Assembly (NCBI GenBank): GCA_003566795.1
Contig: PXBU01000381.1
Location: forward strand, 1 to 14,584
Reading direction: 5' to 3'
Origin: Puniceicoccaceae bacterium
GTDB taxonomy: Bacteria; Verrucomicrobiota; Verrucomicrobiia; Opitutales; Coraliomargaritaceae
Length of the DNA stretch: 14,584 nucleotides
The notes beneath the pieces are model-generated. The model saw only the letters and a list, made by a program, of their open reading frames with translations. It had not been told where the DNA came from and did no database searches. Positions 7,378-14,584 of this stretch are shown in pieces (the stretch's first letter is position 1; each line of letters starts with the position of its first letter). The position numbers and the translations under genes are program-made.

Positions 7378-10300
7378 CAAATAACCGCTCCAACTTAATG
7401 CCTGCGCTTGATCGCCTCACTCGTGCCTCAGCGCGCGGCATGATTGCGAGGGCCCGGCTTGCCTCGCCCTCGCTTAACGGATGGCTGGAGCGCGCACTTG
7501 CAGCGTCGCCTGGATCGCCGTCCGCGCTGGTTGCTGATCCACTCATCGAGATTGCTCGAGCTTGGCGCCCAGCAGATTCCCCTATTGGTGATCTTTCACC
7601 GGATTTGCTTAAAGCAGAGCTTGTGTCTGCACTAGACACTGCCGAGGCATCGCGGCTTCCACGGACGCGTCCTCCTTATGCACATCAGCTGGCCGCTTGG
7701 CGGGCAGCGCTTCAGGACCACAAGTCGGTACTGGTTACGGCCGGGACAGGAGCTGGGAAGACCGAATGTTTTCTGATTCCGGTGTTGCAGGACTGTCTTA
7801 TTAACCCGCGGTCCGGAGGAGGGGTTCGGGCGATTCTCTTGTATCCACTTAATGCTCTTATTGAGAGCCAGCGCGAAAGGTTGCGAGCTTGGGCCGAGGG
7901 TTTGGGTGGGCGGGTTCGCTTTGCGCTTCTGAACGGTGATACGCCTGAGACGGAGAATAAGCTGCATGTTAGGTCTGACCGGATAGAGCTTCGCTCCCGC
8001 AAGGCCATTCGTGAAAGGCCGCCAGAGATTCTGGTCACGAATATCACAATGCTGGAATATCTGCTTCTCCGCGAAGCTGATCAGAGTATTCTTCAAGCCA
8101 GCTATGGATCACTTCGTTGGATTGTCCTCGATGAAGCACACACTTACGCCGGGAGTCAGGCTGCCGAGATGGCGCTACTGCTCCGAAGAGTGCGTGGTGC
8201 CTTTGGCGTTGGACCTGAGGATGTAAGGCTGATCGCGACTTCCGCTACCATTGGCGGTGAATCGAATGCGTCTGAGAAACTGGCTGATTTCGCGGCCGCC
8301 CTAGCGGGGCAGGCCACGGAACAGGTGGCTGTCATCGAGGGGCAGGAGGTCACGCCTGAACTACCGCCAGCCGGCGCAGACACCCCTTTGGACGTGGAGC
8401 TATTCCTACAACGAAGCCCAGAAGAATTGGGCGCGGAGCTCCAGCGACATCCCCGTTTGCAGGCCCTTCGTCGAGACTTGGCGATTGAGGGGCGTTCCTT
8501 ATCGCAGGTCGCTGAGATTCTGACGGGCGATCCGAATCAACGAAAAACTGCGGCATCGATTCTGGATGTCTTTGGCCGCGCGACTATCAAAAACAAGCCT
8601 CTATTGCCTTGGCGAGCGCATCTCTTCCATCGCGCCCAGGGTGGGATCTGGGCTTGCGCCGATCCAAACTGCCCAAAGCGCTCCCCCGAGTTGATAGCTG
8701 AGGGAGGTAAATGGAAATTCGGACAAGTCTATTTGACCCCGCGCGCTGTCTGCGATTGTGGTGGACCCGTGTATGAAGTAGTCGCCTGCACCGACTGCGG
8801 AACTAGTCATTTGCAGGGTAAATATGTGTCGGGCGCGCGGCCCAGGCTGGAGCCGCCTGAGCCTGGTGAAAGCGATGATTATGTACTTGATCAGGAGCCC
8901 GATGAAGATGAGCTGCCGAGTGGCCCGACCGGTACGGCTTGGCTTGGTGCGCCTGGACCTGAGGGCGGGCTTTCGGGCTGGCTCGCAGCGGATGGCCGCT
9001 GGTTCGACAATGAGCCACCGGAAGGCAGGCGCGCATTTGCGGCAAGGCTGATCGAGCAGGCGAGTGGGCGCAACTGCTGTCCCGGAGCTGCCCGCGCGGG
9101 ACTGATGGGGTTCCGATTTGGACCAGCCTTCCTAATTGGGAATGGTATTGCAGGTGTGCTCGAAGACCTCGCGCCGCCTGAGGACAAAACCGGATTGCCT
9201 AGCGGCGGGCGGCGCGCAATAAGTTTCTCGGACAGTCGCCAGGGTGTGGCCCGGCTGGCAGCCAAACTGCAGCAAGGGGCTGAACGCGATCTCACACGTG
9301 CTTTCCTGTGGCATGCGGTGCAGGAAAAGTCAGTCGGCAGCGCCGACGAGGAAGCCGTTGCGAAATTGAAAGATAAGGTAGCGAGGTTTGAGAAGGCTGG
9401 TCTTCATGACGATGCTGAGGACGAGAGGTTAAAGCTCGCTGAATTGACTGGTTCCAAACCGTCGAGTATTCCCTGGGTTGCGCTAGTGAATGGTCTCGCC
9501 AGTCACACGGATCTAAGTGAATTTGCCGGCGCGATCTGGCGTTCGCGGCCTTCAGGGCAACAGATGGCTTCAGACCCGACCAAGCTTGCGGAAATGTTCC
9601 TTTATCGCGAACTCTTCCGGCGTCCGAGAGTGCAGAATAACCCTGAAACCATGGGTCTCTTGCGTCTAAGCTTTCCGAGAATGGAAGAGCGGGCGCGCCT
9701 TTCAGGTCCTCCAGCGCTTCTGCGCGATGCGGGAGTCGATACCGAAGGCTGGATTGCTCTGGCCATGGCTGCAGTGGACATGATGTTTCGAAACAACTTC
9801 GCGATCCACTTGGAAAACCGCGAACTTGCAAGGCTCATCAATCCTCGCCAACCCGGCATTCGTTCAGTCTTCAGATCTGATGCCAACCGGTCCGAAATTA
9901 CGACGCGTGACGCTATCTTCTGGCCAACGGCGACAGTCAGATCGGGTCGCATGTCTCGGTTGCTTGCAATTGTCTATGCCCTAATCAAGGGCAGCCCAGA
10001 TGATCTAGGTGATCAAGACCGTGTAGCGGACGTCCTTGGTTCGCTGTGGAATCTCATTGCGGGTAACGCTGCGGAGGACACTGGCGCGGGCGCATGGCGG
10101 GTAGATTTTTCCCGTGCGGCTATCGAACGACTGGACCGTGCCTTTCTGTGCCCAGTTACCCGCCGACCCTATCCATACTCTCTCATGGGCTTGAGCCCCA
10201 ATGATCCAGCGCGTCGTATGGAGCCCATTTCTCTGCCTCGTTTGCCTTTGGCAAACAAAGGGGGGATAACTCGAGCGCAGGCTGAAGAAGTCGCTAATTG

Positions 10301-13300
10301 GTGCGAGACAAACCCAATCGTCAGAAATCTACGCGAGGCTGGCTTGTGGACTGATCTTCATGACAGGCTTGCGACATTCCCGCCCTACATTCGCGCTCAA
10401 GAGCATTCAGCCCAGATCTCGCGTGCGACTCTTAAGCGCTATGAGCAGGGTTTCGCTGAAGGAAAAATCAATCTACTGAACTGCTCGACAACCATGGAAA
10501 TGGGGGTGGATTTGGCCGATGTTTGGGTTGTCGTCAATACCAATGTCCCACCCTCTTTGGCCAACTATCGCCAGCGCGCGGGGCGTGCAGGCCGGCGCGG
10601 GGAGCCCTGGGCTTTTACCCTTACTTTCTGTCGAGACCTGCCATTAGATAGACGGGCATTCGATTCGCCAACTACATATCTAGCGCGTCCCATCGTCGCT
10701 CCCCGAGTCTGGTTCGAGAGTGCTTCACTGATCCGTCGCCATGTGCACGCTGCATTTCTTGCCGCTTGGATTTCCGAGGCTGGTGGAACCCGAGTCACAG
10801 GCACGATTGGTTCATTCTTGGGTGCAGGCGAAAGCGTTGAAGATGCGGTACAACCAGGGGCGCCGGCTGACGAGTTTCTCGATGCGCTAGACGGAAAGTG
10901 GCCTGAAAAATATGCCCAATCGATTGTCAGCCTTGTTGATGGAACGGTTTTGGCAGGCAATAGTGTCGCAGCACTTGCGGCGGAATGTCATGCGGCCTTT
11001 GAAGAACTCGTTACTCAATGGCGACGTGAGCACCTGACGTTATTGGAGGCTGCTGCCGGGTCGGCCGATCAAGATGCCCGTAAGGCGCATGAGCTTCGGG
11101 CGAAGCGCCTGGCCGGTGAGTTCTTGCTCGGCGAGCTTGCCCGGCGCGGTTTCACGCCTGCCTACGGGTTTCCTACCGACGTTGTGACATTTGAAAATCT
11201 TCTTCACCGTAGCGCAGACAATTCCCAGGGCGAAAGTGGTTTTAAGCGTGGAACGGCTTCGCGCTCACTTGATCAGGCGATTAGGGAGTATGCGCCTGGC
11301 GCCGAGTTGGTGATTGACGGGCTGGTCCACAAGTCCGAAGGCATCCTGCCCGCCTGGGAGGCGGGGGTCGATGCGTCTCGTCTTGAGGATCTGCGCGAAC
11401 TTTGGACATGCCCCGCCTGCCACGCCTTTGATTGGGTCAGCACTCGCCCGGAATCCTGCCCCAAGTGCGAACAGCCGCTCACTGGGCAGGACTTTGAACG
11501 TGTCCTGCGTCCAGCTGGTTTCCTGAGTGCGACGCCTGCCCACGTCGGCTACGAGAATCTCGCCCATATCCCCAGCGAGCCGGCAAGGCTATCAGCGCAC
11601 GGGGGCGATTGGGTGGCGCTGCCGGAAGGGGGGGGAAGGATGCGGGCTGATCCCGCCGGAAAGGTTGCTGTCAGCACCTCCGGCCCAGCAGGAGGCGGAT
11701 TCGCAGTTTGCCTCGATTGTGGTCGCTCGCATCCTATGGAAGCTGCCACTCCCGGTGTGCCAGCCGTTACTCCCGAGTCGATGACCCGGCACCGTCCGCT
11801 TCTTCTGCGCAAGGGCCTTGAGCAAACGCTTGACGGTCATTGCCCTGGTTCCAACCATCCGAGCCGAATCCTAAAGAACATCCATCTCGCGCAGTTGACC
11901 CACACCGACGTTTGGGAATGGCAGTTGCCTGCGGATGCGACACTGCCGGCTGCGCACGCCCTTGCCGCTGCGCTGCGGGAGGCTCAGGTTGAGAGGCTGG
12001 GAGTGGAGGCGGCCGAGATCGTGCCCGCCGGGTCCCATTCCCGAGGACCTTCTGGGGAAGCGTGCGTATCGGCGTTTCTGCAGGATCGTGCTGCCGGTGG
12101 AGCCGGGTTGTCGAGCCGCATGGCGGAGCTTGAGATGCTGACCGAGTGTCTGGATCAAGCAATAAGCTTGCTCGACTGCCCCGAAGGCTGCCACCATGGC
12201 TGCCCAGCCTGCATCTTACGGCCGGATTTGAACACACGAGACCTGGAGCTTGACAGGCCTGGTGCTCTGCATCTGGCTCACTCAATTAGACCCACACTGT
12301 CTTTGCCTGAGGACCAGCGCCTTTTTGGGCCAGGTACGAGATTGGTCGGGCGGCCTGCAATGGCCTTGATCGCTTCAATGCATCGGCAAGGCCGGCTATC
12401 AGGGGTCGACTTATGGTTGCATGGCGACCCGGCAGATTGGGATCTTTCGGGCTGGCCGTTGCGGCGTATTTTGCCAAGATTATTTGAAGCGAGAATCCGC
12501 CCGCGGGTTTGGCTATTGTCGTCCGCATTAACCTCACAGGGTTTGGGGCTCCCGCAAAAACTCGCCCTATACGGCCTTGAGCAGGTTGCGGAGCTCTACA
12601 TGACAGAATCTATGCCCATAGCTGGTGATGCGCCGGTCATCGCGAACCTCCAATTGGGATCAGACGTTCAAGAAGCACTGGCAGTTTTGTCTCATGAAGA
12701 GATGATGCCTGGCGCAGATTGGGGTCAGGGGGCGAGTGCACCTCTTGTGATAGGGCCATCTCAGCGGCCCGCGCCCGGAAATCCCTTGTCGGTGGAACGA
12801 TTGGTTGCGCTGGGAATGGGTAACGCCCACATATTGCGACCAGGAGCGGCACTGGATGGTTCGGCTGTCGGTTTCGGCAAGCGCTTTTGGAGCTGGCTTG
12901 CGCAGCAGGTGCCAATGGACTTTGCGGCGATGCGTCAGGCCGGCATTGCGCGGGTGCACTACTCCGACCGCTATCTCATGCAGGCGCACAATTTGCGTCT
13001 TCTGGCTGAGGTTCTTAGCACGATACCTGATAGCGCTAATGCGGAGGTAAAGGTCGACCTAGCACCAGAGGAGCGCCCCCCGCTGGATCCAAGGCTGCTG
13101 CACCATAACTTTCCGAGTAACGCCTTGCGAGTCGATGTGCTGCGGCGAATGTTACCTGAGGGAGCCGAAGTCGCATTGCGCCGAAAATACGACATCCCGC
13201 ACTACCGGCTAATTACAGTAGATCTGGCGGATGGTCGAAAACTAGAAATCTATCTAGACCAGGGTTTTGGTCTCTGGCGCACGGATCGGGCCTACCGGCA

Positions 13301-13406
13301 CGAATTTTCAGCAGATGCCGCCAAGCAGGCAAGGTCGTTGAGGGCAGAGACCTTTAATTTGGTGGCTCAAGCTCCTGTGCCACCGATGATGGTTCAACTG
13401 AGTTGA
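7374..13406 (+). CDS. druE: DruE, giant superfamily 2 helicase with DUF1998 (Druantia)
   Basis: A 2,010-aa protein, the usual size of DruE, the hallmark gene of Druantia. Helicase motifs are intact: a Q-like YAHQ (102-105), Walker A AGTGAGKT (123-130), DEAH (253-256), SAT (290-292), then after a long insertion motif V TTMEMGVDL (1039-1047) and motif VI QRAGRAGR (1067-1074). The insertion holds a probable zinc site (C428, C433, C460, C462, C472, C475) and a charged coiled-coil-like stretch near 655-690. A second Cys set follows (C1346, C1349, C1362, C1365), another CxxC at 1446-1449, and the DUF1998-type end with AAGGAGL (1573-1579) and C1602, C1606, C1610, C1613. The last 370 residues, including RVHYSDRYL (1860-1868), form an unassigned C-terminal module. 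Related DEAD/DEAH-DUF1998 architectures occur in MrfA and in the DrmA/DrmB pair of DISARM; size and the partner druH favour DruE. The start overlaps druH (ATGA), with TGAGG 7 bases upstream. Confidence 0.93.
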   Translation: MTNNRSNLMPALDRLTRASARGMIARARLASPSLNGWLERALAASPGSPSALVADPLIEIARAWRPADSPIGDLSPDLLKAELVSALDTAEASRLPRTRPPYAHQLAAWRAALQDHKSVLVTAGTGAGKTECFLIPVLQDCLINPRSGGGVRAILLYPLNALIESQRERLRAWAEGLGGRVRFALLNGDTPETENKLHVRSDRIELRSRKAIRERPPEILVTNITMLEYLLLREADQSILQASYGSLRWIVLDEAHTYAGSQAAEMALLLRRVRGAFGVGPEDVRLIATSATIGGESNASEKLADFAAALAGQATEQVAVIEGQEVTPELPPAGADTPLDVELFLQRSPEELGAELQRHPRLQALRRDLAIEGRSLSQVAEILTGDPNQRKTAASILDVFGRATIKNKPLLPWRAHLFHRAQGGIWACADPNCPKRSPELIAEGGKWKFGQVYLTPRAVCDCGGPVYEVVACTDCGTSHLQGKYVSGARPRLEPPEPGESDDYVLDQEPDEDELPSGPTGTAWLGAPGPEGGLSGWLAADGRWFDNEPPEGRRAFAARLIEQASGRNCCPGAARAGLMGFRFGPAFLIGNGIAGVLEDLAPPEDKTGLPSGGRRAISFSDSRQGVARLAAKLQQGAERDLTRAFLWHAVQEKSVGSADEEAVAKLKDKVARFEKAGLHDDAEDERLKLAELTGSKPSSIPWVALVNGLASHTDLSEFAGAIWRSRPSGQQMASDPTKLAEMFLYRELFRRPRVQNNPETMGLLRLSFPRMEERARLSGPPALLRDAGVDTEGWIALAMAAVDMMFRNNFAIHLENRELARLINPRQPGIRSVFRSDANRSEITTRDAIFWPTATVRSGRMSRLLAIVYALIKGSPDDLGDQDRVADVLGSLWNLIAGNAAEDTGAGAWRVDFSRAAIERLDRAFLCPVTRRPYPYSLMGLSPNDPARRMEPISLPRLPLANKGGITRAQAEEVANWCETNPIVRNLREAGLWTDLHDRLATFPPYIRAQEHSAQISRATLKRYEQGFAEGKINLLNCSTTMEMGVDLADVWVVVNTNVPPSLANYRQRAGRAGRRGEPWAFTLTFCRDLPLDRRAFDSPTTYLARPIVAPRVWFESASLIRRHVHAAFLAAWISEAGGTRVTGTIGSFLGAGESVEDAVQPGAPADEFLDALDGKWPEKYAQSIVSLVDGTVLAGNSVAALAAECHAAFEELVTQWRREHLTLLEAAAGSADQDARKAHELRAKRLAGEFLLGELARRGFTPAYGFPTDVVTFENLLHRSADNSQGESGFKRGTASRSLDQAIREYAPGAELVIDGLVHKSEGILPAWEAGVDASRLEDLRELWTCPACHAFDWVSTRPESCPKCEQPLTGQDFERVLRPAGFLSATPAHVGYENLAHIPSEPARLSAHGGDWVALPEGGGRMRADPAGKVAVSTSGPAGGGFAVCLDCGRSHPMEAATPGVPAVTPESMTRHRPLLLRKGLEQTLDGHCPGSNHPSRILKNIHLAQLTHTDVWEWQLPADATLPAAHALAAALREAQVERLGVEAAEIVPAGSHSRGPSGEACVSAFLQDRAAGGAGLSSRMAELEMLTECLDQAISLLDCPEGCHHGCPACILRPDLNTRDLELDRPGALHLAHSIRPTLSLPEDQRLFGPGTRLVGRPAMALIASMHRQGRLSGVDLWLHGDPADWDLSGWPLRRILPRLFEARIRPRVWLLSSALTSQGLGLPQKLALYGLEQVAELYMTESMPIAGDAPVIANLQLGSDVQEALAVLSHEEMMPGADWGQGASAPLVIGPSQRPAPGNPLSVERLVALGMGNAHILRPGAALDGSAVGFGKRFWSWLAQQVPMDFAAMRQAGIARVHYSDRYLMQAHNLRLLAEVLSTIPDSANAEVKVDLAPEERPPLDPRLLHHNFPSNALRVDVLRRMLPEGAEVALRRKYDIPHYRLITVDLADGRKLEIYLDQGFGLWRTDRAYRHEFSADAAKQARSLRAETFNLVAQAPVPPMMVQLS

Positions 13407-13407
13407 A
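13393..13407. promoter_or_regulatory. Short perfect palindrome spanning the druE stop
   Basis: TTCAACT-G-AGTTGAA is a perfect 7-bp inverted repeat whose right arm contains the druE stop codon. It has no following T-run, so it is not a clear terminator. It shares the core TCAACT with the palindrome at 880-893. It may be a protein-binding site or a chance symmetry. Confidence 0.25.
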
Positions 13408-13551
13408 GGCCCTCTGCTGTGGGTGATGAGTGACTGCTCGCAAGTCCGATTCGTTGGTCACTAAATCTACTTTACGTAGCAGCCGTTCACTGATGAGCAG
13501 GTTGGCATGCATTGCCAGATCGTCGCGGTACTATCTAGATCAGTGATCCAC

Positions 13552-13579
13552 TTGACGACAATCGGCAGCCGACTATTAG
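13552..13579 (+). promoter_or_regulatory. Candidate promoter for the BREX operon
   Basis: TTGACG (13552-13557) and TATTAG (13574-13579) are separated by 16 bp, each close to the sigma-70 hexamers. The pair is about 190 bases before brxA, with a hairpin and a palindrome between. A chance match cannot be excluded. Confidence 0.3.
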
Positions 13580-13670
13580 CCGCAGGCCATCCGGCGCTCT
13601 GACGATTCCGAACCGATCCTGATATTCTCTAGGACACAACGGCCCTGACCGTCGCTGCTGGCGGCAGGGA

Positions 13671-13687
13671 TTCTCATGATTTGAGAA
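13671..13687. promoter_or_regulatory. Palindrome upstream of brxA (candidate operator)
   Basis: TTCTCA-TGATT-TGAGAA is a perfect 6-bp inverted repeat 85 bases before the brxA start, directly after a GC-rich imperfect hairpin. BREX operons are known to be repressed by WYL-family BrxR proteins that bind inverted repeats upstream of the operon, so this is a reasonable operator candidate. No BrxR gene is complete in this window. Confidence 0.35.
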
Positions 13688-13772
13688 CCCTTGGGCATAT
13701 CTTCACGATCTGGACAGGCTGGGTGGCAGCTTGTTGGTTGACGGATACGGGACCCGCGGGGGCGGGAGTGGC

Positions 13773-14384
13773 ATGGACAACCAGGACTACATCCTCTCTT
13801 TCACCGCAGCAAGCGTGCTGCGGGCCGAATCCGTGCGTCTGGCCGGGCTGCACGAAGGTCTCAAGGACTGGGATGCGGTGCGCGAGCAGGCGGTGGCTGA
13901 CAATCTCCTCCAGGCCCGCAAGACGGCCTCGGCGGTCCGGGTCTGCCGCGAGCTGGTATTCCGGCTGCAGGGCCTGAGCCCGGCCGAGCTTGATCTGCTG
14001 CGCGAGGGCACCGGCCCGGAGCAGGACCAGCTGCTGTGGATCGCAATCTGCCGCCGCTATCGGCTGGTCGCCGAATTCGCCCTGGAAGTCCTGCGCGAGC
14101 GCTTCATCACCTTCGGCGCCCCGCTGACGCTGACCGACTTCGACACCTTCTGCAACCGCAAGGCCGACTGGGCGCCGGAGTTGGAGAATCTCGCCCCCGT
14201 CACGCGCAAGAAGCTGCGCCAGGTGCTGTTCCGCATGCTGCGCGAAACCGGGCTGATCAGCGACAACGGCAGCATTCAGCCGGCCCTGCTCGGCGAGCGC
14301 CTATGCCAGGTGGTCGGCCAGACCCGGCCGGCAGACCTGCTGTACTTTCCCGTTTTCGAGTCCGACCTGGCCCGGAGAGCTTGA
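13773..14384 (+). CDS. brxA: BrxA, BREX protein of the DUF1819 family
   Basis: A 203-aa protein matching the usual length of BrxA. It begins MDNQDYILSFTAASVL, and the N-terminal 'Y-x-x-S-x-T-x-x-x-L' pattern followed by a helical body with 'FALEVLRERF' near the middle is typical of DUF1819. I chose the ATG at 13773 because GGGAG (13764-13768) precedes it; an in-frame TTG at 13731 would add 14 glycine-rich residues with no support. BrxA is a small DNA-binding BREX component; related DUF1819 proteins were once described as NusB-like. It is the first gene of BREX operons of the brxA-brxB-brxC order, overlaps brxB by one base (TGATG), and is clearly more GC-rich than druH (45 of 60 bases in row 13921). 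No signal peptide or membrane helix. Confidence 0.9.
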   Translation: MDNQDYILSFTAASVLRAESVRLAGLHEGLKDWDAVREQAVADNLLQARKTASAVRVCRELVFRLQGLSPAELDLLREGTGPEQDQLLWIAICRRYRLVAEFALEVLRERFITFGAPLTLTDFDTFCNRKADWAPELENLAPVTRKKLRQVLFRMLRETGLISDNGSIQPALLGERLCQVVGQTRPADLLYFPVFESDLARRA

Positions 14385-14584
14385 TGCCCGCAGACCCAGC
14401 CCGCCGATCCATGCAGGAACGCTTTGACCACCTGTTTCGAGCCATTTCCAGCCAGCGCTTCCTCCAGCGCCAGGGGCTCGGCAACGAAGTCCCGTTTTTC
14501 ATCGCCCCCTTCGATCCCGCCGACGCCATCGAAATGGCCGCCGTCCAGCGCAATCTCGTCCATCGGCTGGAACAGAACGGCATC
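14384..14584 (+). CDS. brxB: BrxB, BREX protein of the DUF1788 family, 5' part
   Basis: Starts at the ATG overlapping the brxA stop (TGATG) and runs off the right edge after 67 codons. The segment from about residue 33 (NEVPFFIAPFDPADAIEM) carries the family's signature near the N-terminus, where proteins of this family have N-E-x-P-F-F-I-x-x-F-D-P. Full-length BrxB is about 200 aa. BrxB is an essential BREX subunit of unknown biochemistry, acting with BrxC, PglX and PglZ. A second ATG nine codons in (14411) is a possible shorter start, but the coupled start is favoured. The order brxA-brxB fits BREX types 1, 5 and 6; the type cannot be settled without the next genes. Confidence 0.9.
   Translation, partial: MPADPARRSMQERFDHLFRAISSQRFLQRQGLGNEVPFFIAPFDPADAIEMAAVQRNLVHRLEQNGI

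Larger units (their letters stand above)
13407..13772. other. Spacer between druE and brxA
   Basis: About 366 bases with no supported + strand gene. It contains a promoter-like pair (13552-13579), an imperfect GC-rich hairpin (CCCTG 13643-13647 plus CCG 13649-13651, pairing with CGG-CAGGG 13662-13669), and a palindrome at 13671-13687. A 52-codon minus-strand frame (13512 down to 13354) overlaps the druE end but has no visible support. The spacer is the natural place for the BREX promoter and its regulator-binding site. Confidence 0.6.

Noticed and set aside
9292..9831. 179-aa minus-strand frame inside druE
   Set aside because: druE is intact and well supported through this region.
11767..12285. 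172-aa minus-strand frame inside druE
   Set aside because: Falls opposite the DUF1998 region of druE; GC-rich shadow.
4165..13406. DISARM (DrmA/DrmB) or Dpd helicase instead of Druantia
   Set aside because: No DrmB as a separate gene, no methylase, PLD gene or TGT-like gene; a single 2,010-aa helicase-DUF1998 fusion coupled to a ~1,050-aa partner fits Druantia III better.
4130..13450. Direct repeats or attachment sites flanking the Druantia block
   Set aside because: Compared the junctions near 4140 and 13410-13480 by eye; only short matches such as GTAGC, not above chance.
1..14584. CRISPR array, tRNA or rRNA
   Set aside because: No regularly spaced direct repeats and no tRNA or rRNA-like sequence noticed on either strand.

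Overview
The window is a defence island from a GC-rich bacterium, most likely a member of the Pseudomonadota. That guess rests on GC content, codon use and the gene families present; no taxonomic marker gene is visible. Every supported gene lies on the + strand. At least two established anti-phage systems sit side by side: a complete Druantia type III pair (druH-druE, about 4.2-13.4 kb), and the first two genes of a BREX operon (brxA complete, brxB cut by the right edge).

Layout. 1-315 is the 3' end of a probable helix-turn-helix regulator, cut by the left edge. A strong hairpin (336-366) follows, then an unrecognised 152-aa protein (410-868). The stretch 869-1374 has no convincing gene but holds a palindrome over a -35-like hexamer and a second promoter-like site. 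Next is a tightly coupled operon: a 365-aa protein with macrodomain-like motifs (1375-2472) overlaps by 4 nt a 532-aa multi-helix-turn-helix protein (2469-4067) with a sigma-70 region-4-like element and two HARE-HTH-like winged helices. That gene overlaps by 4 nt a 32-codon reading frame (4064-4162) with an excellent ribosome-binding site, which could be the stub of a lost third gene. A second mini-ORF with a good ribosome-binding site (4149-4229) lies just before druH.

druH (about 1,040-1,070 aa, start uncertain) and druE (2,010 aa, superfamily 2 helicase plus DUF1998) overlap by 4 nt and form one translational unit. After druE, 13407-13772 is a non-coding spacer with palindromes and a promoter-like site, followed by brxA and brxB, which overlap by 1 nt.

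How they may work together. Druantia III and BREX are independent phage-resistance modules, and clustering of such modules is typical of defence islands. BREX methylates its own DNA and blocks phage replication. Druantia acts through its giant helicase by an unknown mechanism. The macrodomain-like/sigma-like pair is the part I cannot match to a named system. Its gene coupling and location make it the best candidate here for an undescribed defence or regulatory module. The low-GC druH compared with its GC-rich neighbours suggests the island was assembled from separately acquired pieces.
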